This document shows, one piece after another, positions 36,237 to 44,857 of a stretch of DNA of 64,000 nt. Position 1 is the stretch's first letter, and each line of letters begins with the position of its first letter. This stretch comes from Rhizobium leguminosarum (GTDB lineage Bacteria > Pseudomonadota > Alphaproteobacteria > Rhizobiales > Rhizobiaceae). The position numbers and the translations under genes were made by a program. The notes under the pieces are model-generated. The model had not been told where the DNA came from and ran no database searches. It saw only the letters and a list, made by a program, of their open reading frames with translations. Location of the stretch: the NCBI RefSeq assembly GCF_017876795.1, contig NZ_JAGIOR010000002.1:434001-498000 (forward strand), written 5' to 3'.

Positions 36237-37144
36237 AGTTTGAGGGGATCTATACGCCGGCGGTGACGCCACTCGATCAAAATGGACAGATCGACCGGGT
36301 CGGATTTGCCGCCGTGCTCGAGTCGCTGATCGAGGCGGGTGTCCACGGCATCATCGTCGGCGGTTCGACGGGCGAATACTACGCCCAGAGCAGCCAGGAG
36401 CGTTTTGAACTCGCAGCCTATGCGCGAGAAGTCATCGGCACACGGCTGCCGCTCATCATCGGTACCGGCGCCACGCGGACCGAAGATTCGGTCGAATACG
36501 CCAAGGCGGCGAAGGAAATCGGCGCGGATGCGATCCTGGTCTCGTCGCCGCCCTACGCGTTGCCGACCGAACGCGAGAATGCGGTCCATGCGCTGACCGT
36601 CGATCGCGCCGCCAACCTGCCGATCATGCTCTACAACTATCCGGCCCGCATGGGCGTGGTGATGGGCGAGGAGTATTTCTCCCGCGTCGGCAAGTCGAGG
36701 AACGTGATCGCCATCAAGGAAAGCTCCGGCGACATGGGCAATCTTCATCGGCTCGCCCGGAAATTTCCGCATATCGCGCTGTCCTGCGGCTGGGACGATC
36801 AGGCGCTCGAATTCTTCGCATGGGGTGCCAAGAGCTGGGTCTGCGCCGGCTCCAACTTCCTGCCGCGCGAGCATGTGGCTCTCTACGAAGCCTGCGTCCT
36901 CGAAAAGAACTTCGACAAGGGTCGGGCGATCATGACGGCAATGCTGCCGCTCATGGATTTTCTCGAATGCGGCAAGTTCGTCCAGTCGATCAAGCACGGA
37001 TGTGAATTGATCGGGCTGAATGTCGGCTCCGTCCGCGCGCCGCTGCGTCCCCTCAACTCCGAAGAAAAGCGCACCCTCCAGACCGTCGTCGCCACATTGA
37101 AGCGCACGGTCGCCCAGATCACGTCGGGAGCAAACCATGCATGA
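36233..37144 (+). CDS. DapA-family lyase, probable pyrroline-4-hydroxy-2-carboxylate deaminase (HypD-like)
   Basis: A 303-residue DHDPS-superfamily TIM-barrel aldolase. Schiff-base Lys162 lies in IAIKESSG and the tyrosine partner in LYNYPARMG (Tyr134/136); GGSTGEYYAQ is the substrate-carboxylate loop. In hydroxyproline catabolism this family deaminates delta-1-pyrroline-4-hydroxy-2-carboxylate to 2-oxoglutarate semialdehyde. Neighbouring aldehyde dehydrogenase and FAD oxidase support that role. GTG start overlapped by the GntR stop; overlaps the next gene by eight bases. Confidence 0.82.
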   Translation: MKFEGIYTPAVTPLDQNGQIDRVGFAAVLESLIEAGVHGIIVGGSTGEYYAQSSQERFELAAYAREVIGTRLPLIIGTGATRTEDSVEYAKAAKEIGADAILVSSPPYALPTERENAVHALTVDRAANLPIMLYNYPARMGVVMGEEYFSRVGKSRNVIAIKESSGDMGNLHRLARKFPHIALSCGWDDQALEFFAWGAKSWVCAGSNFLPREHVALYEACVLEKNFDKGRAIMTAMLPLMDFLECGKFVQSIKHGCELIGLNVGSVRAPLRPLNSEEKRTLQTVVATLKRTVAQITSGANHA

Positions 37145-38654
37145 ACCCTTGACCGCCGCCGAATACAAGGCGATCGCCGCCGAGCTCCAGTTCCCGACGA
37201 ATGCCTTCATCGACGGCGCATTTCGTCCGGCAAATTCCGGCAAGACATTCACCTCCACGAACCCCGCGACCGGCGAGGTCCTTGCCGAAATCGCGGCCTG
37301 TGATTCCAGCGACGTCGACTTCGCCGTTGCGAAGGCGAAGGACGCGTTCGACGATGGACGTTGGCGGCTCCGCTCGCCTGCCGAGCGCAAGGAAGTGCTT
37401 CTGAAGCTCGCCAAGCTCATGGAGCAGAACAGGTACGAGCTTGCCGTCCTGGAAAGCCTCGACAGCGGCAAGCCGGTGCGCGAATGCCAGACCGTCGATA
37501 TTCCCGATACCATTCATACGATCCGCTGGCATGCCGAATTGATCGACAAGCTCTATGACAACACCGCTCCGGTCGGCGCCAACGCGCTGACGATGATCGT
37601 GCGCGAACCAATCGGCGTCGTGGGATGCGTGCTGCCATGGAATTTCCCGTTGCTGATGCTGGCCTGGAAGATCGGCCCGGCGCTTGCCGCCGGCTGCTCG
37701 GTCATCGTCAAGCCGGCGCAGGAAACGACGCTGACGACGCTGCGCGTCGCCGAGCTCGCCCATGAAGCCGGTATTCCGGCTGGTGTGTTCAACGTCGTCA
37801 CCGGCTCCGGCCGGGAGGTCGGCGAACCAATCGGCCTGCACATGAATGTCGATATGGTGGCCTTCACCGGCTCGACGCCGACCGGCCGCTGCTTCCTGCG
37901 TTATGCCGCGGACTCAAATCTCAAGAAGGTCGTGCTCGAATGCGGCGGCAAGAACCCCGCGGTCGTTCTCGACGATGCCGAAGACCTCGATCTCGTCGCC
38001 GAGCAGGTCGTCAACGGCGCCTTCTGGAACATGGGCGAGAATTGCTCGGCCACGTCGCGTCTCATCGTTCATTCCAAGATCAAGGACGAACTGATGAAGC
38101 GTATCGGCGCCTATATGCGCGAATGGAAGACGGGCGACCCGCTCGATCCCGAAAACCGCATCGGCGCGCTGGTCAGCAAAGCGCATTTCGAGAAGGTGAA
38201 ATCCTTCCTCGACGATGCCAAGACGGAGAAGCTGTCCGTCACCCAAGGCGGTGAAACCTATAACGGCATCTTCATCGAGCCGACGTTGGTCGAGGGCGTG
38301 ACGCCGGCCAGCCGGCTGTTCCAGGAGGAGATCTTCGGGCCGATCCTGTCGGTTACGACGTTCAACACCCTGGCCGAGGCGACCGCTTTGGCCAACGACA
38401 CCAATTACGGCCTGACAGCATCCGTCTATACGGGCAGCCTGCGCAATGCGATCCGGCTGACCCGCGACATCCGGGCTGGCCTGATCACCGTCAACTGCTT
38501 CGGCGAGGGCGACGCCACCACGCCGTTCGGCGGCTACAAGGAGTCCGGCTTCGGCGGGCGCGACAAGTCGGTCTTCGCCCATGACAATTACTGCGAGCTC
38601 AAGACTATCTGGATCGACATTTCGGAGCGGTCGGTCGACGAGACGATCCGATGA
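37137..38654 (+). CDS. Aldehyde dehydrogenase (probable 2-oxoglutarate semialdehyde or aminoaldehyde dehydrogenase)
   Basis: A 505-residue NAD(P)-dependent aldehyde dehydrogenase: LPWNFPLLMLAWKIGPALAAG, FTGSTPTG, LECGGKNP and catalytic Cys303 in NMGENCSATSR. It resembles PuuC/aminoaldehyde dehydrogenases as much as known 2-oxoglutarate-semialdehyde enzymes; the HypD-like gene in front favours the latter. Overlaps on both sides (eight bases before, four after) show tight co-translation. Confidence 0.85.
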   Translation: MHEPLTAAEYKAIAAELQFPTNAFIDGAFRPANSGKTFTSTNPATGEVLAEIAACDSSDVDFAVAKAKDAFDDGRWRLRSPAERKEVLLKLAKLMEQNRYELAVLESLDSGKPVRECQTVDIPDTIHTIRWHAELIDKLYDNTAPVGANALTMIVREPIGVVGCVLPWNFPLLMLAWKIGPALAAGCSVIVKPAQETTLTTLRVAELAHEAGIPAGVFNVVTGSGREVGEPIGLHMNVDMVAFTGSTPTGRCFLRYAADSNLKKVVLECGGKNPAVVLDDAEDLDLVAEQVVNGAFWNMGENCSATSRLIVHSKIKDELMKRIGAYMREWKTGDPLDPENRIGALVSKAHFEKVKSFLDDAKTEKLSVTQGGETYNGIFIEPTLVEGVTPASRLFQEEIFGPILSVTTFNTLAEATALANDTNYGLTASVYTGSLRNAIRLTRDIRAGLITVNCFGEGDATTPFGGYKESGFGGRDKSVFAHDNYCELKTIWIDISERSVDETIR

Positions 38655-39997
38655 GCCGCCATGTGATCAAGCACCTGCCGACTGACACCGGCGTTTCGGG
38701 ATGGGAGGCGACCAGCGAACGCGCCTTTCCCGTAACGGCGCTTGAACACGACATTACCGCCGACTGGCTGATCATCGGCGGCGGATTTGCCGGCCTGTCG
38801 GCGGCCCGCCGCCTCTCGCAATCGCGGCCCGAGGACAAGATCGTCGTCCTGGAGGCGCGCGAGCTCGCCAAGGGGCCGGCCGGCCGGAATTCCGGCTTCA
38901 TGATCGACGTGCCGCACAACCTATCCTCGGGCGAGTATTCGGTCGCCGACGAAGAAGCGACCAAGGACGAGATCCGGCAGAACCGCCTGGCGATTTCCTT
39001 CGCAGCCGACGTCGCGGCCGAATACGGCCTGTCGCGGGAAACCTTCGATCCCTCGGGCAAGGTCAATGCCGCGGCCTCCGACCGGGGAATGGGTCTCAAC
39101 GACAATTATAGGAAGTCGCTGGAAAAGATCGGCGAGGAGCATCGCGTTCTCGACGCGGACCAGATGCGGGAGATGACCGGCTCGCACTATTATCGCGGCG
39201 GCCTCTACACGCCGGGCGCGGTGATGATCCAGCCGGCCGATTATATCAGAGGCCTGGCGCGCGGGCTCCATTCGACGGTTGCCATCCACGAGCACTCGCC
39301 GGTGCTCGAGCTTTCGCGCGAAGGCCGGAACTGGATGGCGAAGACCGCCCGCGGCTCCGTTTCGGCGCCCAAGGTCATTCTCGGCGTGAACGGCCATATT
39401 CAAAGCTTCGGCCATTTCCGCGGGCGGCTGATGCACATCTTCACATACGCGTCGATGACCTCAGCCTTTTCGCAGAACGAATTCGCAGGCGATGTCACCG
39501 GTGTGGATCGTTGGGCGCTGCTGCCGGCCGACCCGATGGGCGCGACGGTGCGCAAGGTCACCAAGAATGGCCTTTCCAGGATCGTCGTCAGGACGAGGTT
39601 CACCTATGACCCGAGCCTGAAAGTGTCGGAGAAGCGCGTCGCGGGAATCGCCGCCGAACAGCGCCGGTCGTTCGATGCCCGTTTTCCAGGGATGGAGCGC
39701 CTGCCGATGGAATATAGCTGGGCGGGCGCGCTCTGCCTCTCCAGAAATCATGTGCCGGCATTCGGCGAGGTCGAGGAAGGGCTTTTTTCGGCCTGCTGCG
39801 AGAATGGTCTCGGCACCGTCAAGAGCACCTTTGCCGGCATGATGGCCGCCGATCTCGCGACCGGCGCCGGTAGCCCCGAGCTTCAGAAATACAAGAACCA
39901 GCCGGAGCCGACCAGGCTGCCGCCCGAGCCCATCGCATGGCTCGGCGTCAACTCGGTCATCCGCTTTCAGGAATTGCGTGCAGGCCGCGAGGGATGA
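38651..39997 (+). CDS. FAD-dependent amine/imino-acid oxidoreductase (DAO family)
   Basis: A 448-residue flavoprotein. The dinucleotide-binding motif is shifted to about residue 42 (WLIIGGGFAGLSAARRL), so about 40 residues precede the FAD fold; GPAGRNSGFMID resembles PuuB-like oxidases. By position it may oxidise cis-4-hydroxy-D-proline (HypO role) or an N-methylated amine in the pathway; the family allows both. ATG overlaps the aldehyde dehydrogenase stop (ATGA). Confidence 0.78.
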   Translation: MSRHVIKHLPTDTGVSGWEATSERAFPVTALEHDITADWLIIGGGFAGLSAARRLSQSRPEDKIVVLEARELAKGPAGRNSGFMIDVPHNLSSGEYSVADEEATKDEIRQNRLAISFAADVAAEYGLSRETFDPSGKVNAAASDRGMGLNDNYRKSLEKIGEEHRVLDADQMREMTGSHYYRGGLYTPGAVMIQPADYIRGLARGLHSTVAIHEHSPVLELSREGRNWMAKTARGSVSAPKVILGVNGHIQSFGHFRGRLMHIFTYASMTSAFSQNEFAGDVTGVDRWALLPADPMGATVRKVTKNGLSRIVVRTRFTYDPSLKVSEKRVAGIAAEQRRSFDARFPGMERLPMEYSWAGALCLSRNHVPAFGEVEEGLFSACCENGLGTVKSTFAGMMAADLATGAGSPELQKYKNQPEPTRLPPEPIAWLGVNSVIRFQELRAGREG

Positions 39998-40075
39998 TCC
40001 CTCGGCCCGCGCAATATGAAGACTGCCGTCCGCAGACTTCGATGAGAATGGGAACGAAAACCAGGAGTAAGAACA

Positions 40076-40927
40076 ATGAAGATTTTGTGGAAGGCGCTTT
40101 CCGCCGCTGCCGTGATAGGGATCAGTTTCCTTCCGGCTCACGCGGAAGAAAAGACGATCAATCTGGGCACGATGTCGTGGGAAGACCTGACGCCGATCAC
40201 CGGCATTACCAAGAAGGTTCTCGAAGACGCCGGTTACACCGTCAAGGTGACCGAGTTCTCCGAATGGGGCATCGCCTATGCCGCTCTCGCCAAGGGCGAT
40301 ATCCAGGCTCTCACCTCGCAGACCGACTACGTCGCCCAGGACTATTGGGATAAGAACAAGAACCGTCTCGAGAAGATTTCACCGGTTTCGCACGGCCTCT
40401 ATCAGGGCGTCGCCGTTCCGAAATATGTTCCGATCGACTCGCTCGAACAGCTCAATGAAAATGCCGACAAATTCGGCGGCAAGATCATCGGCATCGAACC
40501 GGGCGCCGGCCTGATGCGCGATACGGCGAATGCGGTCAAGGATTACGGCCTCAAGCTCCAGCTCGTCGAAGGCAGCACCGCCGCGATGACGGCGGCGCTG
40601 AAATCCGCCTACGATCGCAAGGAGTGGATCGCGGTCACGATCTGGGAGCCGTCATGGATGGTCCAGAAGTACGAGGTCAAGTACCTCAAGGACCCGAAGG
40701 GCGTATTCCCGCCGCCGCAGAGCTACTACTGGATCGGCCATAAGGGCTTCTCAGAAGAAAACCCACACGCCCGCGAAGTCATGGCCAGCGTCTACGTGCC
40801 AATCGCCGACATCACCACCATCAACGGCGAAGTCAAGGACGGCAAGACCATGGACCAGGCTGTGCAGGATTGGATCGGCAGCCATGCCGACCTGATCAAG
40901 CGCTGGGAAAACATCAAGAAGAAGTAA
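40076..40927 (+). CDS. Betaine ABC transporter substrate-binding protein, system 2
   Basis: A 283-residue OpuAC-family periplasmic protein with a Sec signal (LWKALSAAAVIGISFLPAHA, cleavage near 22). Aromatic residues EWGIAYAAL, VTIWEPSWM, QSYYWIGHKG are likely ligand contacts. It is about 50 residues shorter than the system 1 protein at 24627 and not closely alike, so the two systems probably take different substrates. Context suggests hydroxyproline betaine or a relative. Confidence 0.88.
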   Translation: MKILWKALSAAAVIGISFLPAHAEEKTINLGTMSWEDLTPITGITKKVLEDAGYTVKVTEFSEWGIAYAALAKGDIQALTSQTDYVAQDYWDKNKNRLEKISPVSHGLYQGVAVPKYVPIDSLEQLNENADKFGGKIIGIEPGAGLMRDTANAVKDYGLKLQLVEGSTAAMTAALKSAYDRKEWIAVTIWEPSWMVQKYEVKYLKDPKGVFPPPQSYYWIGHKGFSEENPHAREVMASVYVPIADITTINGEVKDGKTMDQAVQDWIGSHADLIKRWENIKKK

Positions 40928-40934
40928 TCGCATC

Positions 40935-40962
40935 GTGGCCGTCCGATCCGTCGGGCGGCCAC
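40935..40962 (+). other. Intercistronic hairpin after the system 2 binding protein
   Basis: GTGGCCG (40935-40941) pairs with CGGCCAC (40956-40962); the stem continues inward to a TCCG loop with one G-T pair, about 12 pairs. It lies between binding-protein and ATPase genes, as in the other two ABC operons of the window. Confidence 0.55.
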
Positions 40963-41011
40963 CTTCAAACCTAATGAAGAACCCAGCGCCATTGGCTCAA
41001 AGGGGATCGCT

Positions 41012-42103
41012 ATGAAAACCGCCAATATCGATGCCAAGGATGTCCTGATCGACTGCCAATCCCTCTGGAAGGTCTTCGGGGGCAAATCCGCTGCAGCGAT
41101 GAAATCGATCAAGGAGCGCGGCCTCGGCAAGACAGAGGTCCTCAAGGAATTCAACTGCGTCGTCGGCGTCTCCGACGCGAGCATCGAGGTCCGGCGCGGC
41201 GAAATCTTCTGCATCATGGGACTGTCTGGAAGCGGAAAATCGACGCTCATCCGCCTTCTCAACAAGCTGATCACGCCGAGCTCCGGCAAGGTCCTCGTCA
41301 AGGGACGTGATCTCGCCTCCCTGTCGCCGGTCGATCTCAGGCAGATGCGGGCCAAGAACATCGGCATGGTGTTTCAGAGCGTCGCTCTCCTGCCGCACAG
41401 GACGGTGCTCGAAAATGCGGCCTTCGGCCTCGAAGTCCAGGGAATTGCAAAGGCCGAGCGAAACAAGACCGCCTCCGCCGCCCTCGAGAAGGTCGGCCTT
41501 GCCGACTGGCTGAGCCGCTATCCCAACGAGCTTTCCGGCGGCATGCAGCAACGCGTCGGGCTTGCCCGCGCGCTCGCCTCCGACCCCGAGATCATTCTGA
41601 TGGACGAGCCGTTCAGCGCGCTCGACCCGCTGATCCGGCGCCAGCTCCAGGATGAATTCCGCCAGCTGACCAAAGCTCTCGGCAAGTCCGCCGTCTTCAT
41701 CACCCATGATCTCGACGAAGCGATCCGCATCGGCGACCGCATCGCGATCATGAAGGACGGCGTCATCATCCAGACCGGCACGGCCGAGGAAATCATCCTC
41801 AACCCGGCGGACGCCTACGTCGCCGAATTCGTCGCGGGCATATCCCGTCTTCACCTGATCAAGGCGCATTCGGTTATGCGCAGCCTCGCCGAATTCCAGC
41901 AGGGCGCGCCGAACGTCGACGTCGCGTCGCTGGCGCGCACGACGCCGGGCGCCGATATCGACGAGCTCATCTCTTTGACGATGCAGTCGGAGCGCGACGC
42001 TATCGCCGTTGTCGACAACGATCAGGTCGTCGGCGTGGTCACGCCGCGCAGCCTGCTGATGGGCGTCAAGGGAACCTCCGCCCACGATCTCACGGCGGCG
42101 TGA
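41012..42103 (+). CDS. Betaine ABC transporter ATP-binding protein (ProV type), system 2
   Basis: A 363-residue ATPase with Walker [10 protein letters not shown] near 76, LSGGMQQR signature, ILMDEPFSALDP Walker B and HDLDEA. An extended N-terminus (SLWKVFGGKSAAAMKSIKERG) and a C-terminal CBS-like tail (HSVMRSLAEF, DAIAVVDNDQVVGVVTPRSLL) are typical for quaternary-amine importers. Fourth module of the GntR operon. Confidence 0.9.
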   Translation: MKTANIDAKDVLIDCQSLWKVFGGKSAAAMKSIKERGLGKTEVLKEFNCVVGVSDASIEVRRGEIFCIMGLSGSGKSTLIRLLNKLITPSSGKVLVKGRDLASLSPVDLRQMRAKNIGMVFQSVALLPHRTVLENAAFGLEVQGIAKAERNKTASAALEKVGLADWLSRYPNELSGGMQQRVGLARALASDPEIILMDEPFSALDPLIRRQLQDEFRQLTKALGKSAVFITHDLDEAIRIGDRIAIMKDGVIIQTGTAEEIILNPADAYVAEFVAGISRLHLIKAHSVMRSLAEFQQGAPNVDVASLARTTPGADIDELISLTMQSERDAIAVVDNDQVVGVVTPRSLLMGVKGTSAHDLTAA

Positions 42104-42124
42104 CCCCAACGGGAGGTGATTGAC

Positions 42125-42973
42125 ATGGATAGTTCAGCCTTCACCAATGTTTTCGACGAATGGACCGACTCGGCGCTCGAATGGGTGAGCGACAACGGGG
42201 ACTTCCTCTTCGACTATATCAGACAGGTTCTCGAAGGGCTTTATGACGGGATCCTCTGGCTCCTGCAGCTTCCGCCCTTCTATGTGATTGCTCTGATCGT
42301 GGCGCTCATCAGCTGGCGGACGGTCAATCTCTGGTTCGGCCTCTTGAGCGCTATCGCGCTGGCGCTTTGTTTTTCGATGGGGCTCTGGCCGGAGACGATG
42401 AGCACCCTGGCGCTGGTTCTGACCGCGACCGCGATCGCCTTGGCGATCGGCATCCCGATCGGGATCGCCGCCGGCTTCTTTACGGCGCTCGATCGCTTCA
42501 TGGAGCCGGGCCTCGATCTGATCCAGACGCTTCCGCCCTATATCTACCTGCTGCCGGCGATCGCCGTGCTCGGCTACGGACCGGCGACGGCGCTGATTGC
42601 GACCGTGATCGTCGCCGTGCCGCCGGCCATCCGCCTGACCTCGCTCGGTATCCGCATGACCCCTAAGGAGTACATCGAACTTGGGGAGGCGCTCGGGATG
42701 ACGCCGGCAAGGATGTTCTTCAATATCCGTCTTCCCTTTGCGCTGCCGAGTATCATGGCAGGCATAAACCAGAGCCTGATGATGGCCTTCGGCATGGTGG
42801 TCATCGCCGGCATCGTCGGTTCCGGCGGGCTCGGAGAGACGATCTACGGCGCGATCAGGACACTCGACATCGCCACCTCAATCAATGGAGCGATCGCCAT
42901 CGTGGTATTGACCATGGTGATTGACCGGATCACCCAGAGTGCCGCTCGCTTGGGAACAGGGAGGAAAGCATGA
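42125..42973 (+). CDS. Betaine ABC transporter permease A, system 2
   Basis: A 282-residue ProW-type permease, membrane segments from about residue 48, EAA loop GEALGMTPARMFFNIRLPFALPSIMAGINQSLMMAF. ATG 42125 sits eight bases after GGGAGG; the GTG at 42116 lies too close to that site. It overlaps permease B by four bases. System 1 has one permease gene, this system has two. Confidence 0.9.
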   Translation: MDSSAFTNVFDEWTDSALEWVSDNGDFLFDYIRQVLEGLYDGILWLLQLPPFYVIALIVALISWRTVNLWFGLLSAIALALCFSMGLWPETMSTLALVLTATAIALAIGIPIGIAAGFFTALDRFMEPGLDLIQTLPPYIYLLPAIAVLGYGPATALIATVIVAVPPAIRLTSLGIRMTPKEYIELGEALGMTPARMFFNIRLPFALPSIMAGINQSLMMAFGMVVIAGIVGSGGLGETIYGAIRTLDIATSINGAIAIVVLTMVIDRITQSAARLGTGRKA

Positions 42974-43821
42974 ATCTTTCGACCTTGCAGTTTTCGCCCG
43001 GCGCCTTCCTGGCTCCATCAGTCGATTGGCTCAACACCAATCTTCACCCGCTGTTTGCGGCCATCAGCTATCTTGTGGAAACGGTGCTTTCGGCAATCGA
43101 GGCGGCACTGCTCTTCGTGCCGCCCTATGCGCTGATCGCGATCGTCGTCGTCCTGGCATTCTTTGCCGTCAGTCTGCGTGCCGCGATCCTTGCGGGTCTC
43201 TGCCTCGGTTTCTGCCTGCTTGTTGGACTGTGGACGGCATCGATGCAGACCCTTGCGCTGGTCAGTGTCGCCGTCATGATCTCGGTGCTCGTCGCCTTTC
43301 CGATCGGCGTCCTGTGCTCGCGCCACAAGACGCTGGAGGCGGTGGTCCGACCCATTCTCGACGTGATGCAGACCGTGCCGCCATGGGTCTATCTCATTCC
43401 CGCGGTGATGATCTTCAGCCTCGGACGGGTGCCGGCGATTATCGCCACCATCGTCTACGGCATTCCGCCGATGCTGCGTCTGACGACGCTGGCCTTCAAC
43501 CAGGTGCCGAAGGTGTTCATCGAACTCGGCAGCGCTATCGGCGCGCCGCCGCGCTCGATCCTCTGGAAGATCGAAATCCCCTTGGCCAAGCAGACGCTGC
43601 TGGTCGGGCTCAACCAGTGCATTCTTCTGTCGCTGGCAATGATCGTATTGGCCGGCCTTGTCGGCGCAGGCGGGCTCGGCGCCGAGGTGACGCGCGGCCT
43701 GACGCGCATGGAGTTGGGACTTGGCCTGAGAGCCGGCCTGGCGATCGTCGCGGTCGCCCTTCTGCTCGACCGGTTGTCCCGCGGCCTGCTCGACCGCGAC
43801 AGGCTGCCGAAGGCGAGATGA
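42970..43821 (+). CDS. Betaine ABC transporter permease B, system 2
   Basis: A 283-residue ProW-like permease with EAA-type loop ELGSAIGAPPRSILWKIEIPLAKQTLLVGLNQCILLSL. It would form a heterodimer with permease A. It starts in the stop of permease A and its stop overlaps the epimerase-like gene (ATGA), so transport and catabolic genes are co-translated. Confidence 0.88.
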   Translation: MNLSTLQFSPGAFLAPSVDWLNTNLHPLFAAISYLVETVLSAIEAALLFVPPYALIAIVVVLAFFAVSLRAAILAGLCLGFCLLVGLWTASMQTLALVSVAVMISVLVAFPIGVLCSRHKTLEAVVRPILDVMQTVPPWVYLIPAVMIFSLGRVPAIIATIVYGIPPMLRLTTLAFNQVPKVFIELGSAIGAPPRSILWKIEIPLAKQTLLVGLNQCILLSLAMIVLAGLVGAGGLGAEVTRGLTRMELGLGLRAGLAIVAVALLLDRLSRGLLDRDRLPKAR

Positions 43822-44834
43822 GCAAGGACACGAGGATGAGAAACAGCTTCTTCTGCATCGATGCGCATACCTGCGGCAATCCCGTCCGTCTCGTCGCCGG
43901 CGGCGGTCCGCTGCTTCCGCACCTGCCGATGGGCGAGCGCCGGGAGATCTTCGTCCGCGACCACGACTGGCTGCGCAAGGCGCTGATGTTCGAGCCGAGG
44001 GGGCATGACATCATGTCGGGTTCGATCATCTACCCGGCCTATCGAGAGGACTGCGATTTCGCCGTTCTTTTCATCGAGGTCAGCGGCTGCCTGCCGATGT
44101 GCGGTGCCGGCACGATCGGCACCGTGACCGCTGCGATCGAGGAGGGGCTGGTCAAGCCGCGCGAGCCCGGTAGGGTCGCCATTGAAACGCCGGCCGGCAG
44201 GGTGGACGTCACCTATGAGGAGAAGGGCGGATATGTCGATTCCGTTCGTCTCCATAACGTGGCGAGCTATCTCCACGAGGCGGATGTCGAGGTCGATGTG
44301 CCCGGTATGGGCCGTCTGCGCGTCGATATCTCCTATGGCGGCAATTACTATGCCGTCATCGAACCGCAAGAAAATTGGAGCGGGCTCGACGGTATGACGG
44401 CATCCGATATCGTCGGCTGCAGCCAGAAGCTCAGGGCGGCACTCGCCGATGTCTGCGATCCCGTTCATCCCGACGATGCCAGGATTTCCGGCGTGCATCA
44501 CGCGATCTGGTGCGATCGCCCTGTGAACGACCACTCCGATGGTCGCTGCGCGGTCTTCTACGGGGAGAAGGCCATCGATCGGTCGCCGGGCGGCACTGGC
44601 ACCTCCGCGCGCATGGCCCAACTCTATGGGAAGGGGCGGCTGTCGGTCGGGTCGAGTTACCGTCATGAAAGCCTGATCGGCACCATTTTCGAGGGCCGGC
44701 TCGAAGCCGAGGCGAGGGTCGGAACCTATCGCGGCATCCTTCCAAGCATCGGCGGCTGGGCCCGCGTCATCGGGCACAACACCATTTTCGTTGACGATCG
44801 TGACCCCCTGGCGCACGGTTTTCAGATTCGATAA
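43818..44834 (+). CDS. Proline-racemase-superfamily protein, 4-hydroxyproline-2-epimerase homologue with altered active site
   Basis: A 338-residue protein that follows bacterial hydroxyproline 2-epimerases end to end (DAHTCGNPVRLVAGGGP, LMFEPRGHDIMSGSI, DDRDPLAHGF). The first catalytic cysteine is present (Cys95 in LPMCGAGT) but the usual MCGHG histidine is Ala97. The second catalytic cysteine, normally in DRSPCGTGTSA, is Gly258 (DRSPGGTGTSA). Trans-3-hydroxyproline dehydratases carry Thr there, so this is neither standard form. It may be a dehydratase, a one-base enzyme, or accommodate an N-methylated substrate; function is open. ATG overlaps the permease stop. Confidence 0.8.
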   Translation: MSKDTRMRNSFFCIDAHTCGNPVRLVAGGGPLLPHLPMGERREIFVRDHDWLRKALMFEPRGHDIMSGSIIYPAYREDCDFAVLFIEVSGCLPMCGAGTIGTVTAAIEEGLVKPREPGRVAIETPAGRVDVTYEEKGGYVDSVRLHNVASYLHEADVEVDVPGMGRLRVDISYGGNYYAVIEPQENWSGLDGMTASDIVGCSQKLRAALADVCDPVHPDDARISGVHHAIWCDRPVNDHSDGRCAVFYGEKAIDRSPGGTGTSARMAQLYGKGRLSVGSSYRHESLIGTIFEGRLEAEARVGTYRGILPSIGGWARVIGHNTIFVDDRDPLAHGFQIR

Positions 44835-44857
44835 GCGCGCTCAGAAGCGGCAAGGAG

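Noticed and set aside
42921..43817. N-terminal extension of the epimerase-like frame through the permease gene
   Set aside because: It is the out-of-frame shadow of permease B; the epimerase homology begins at 43818.
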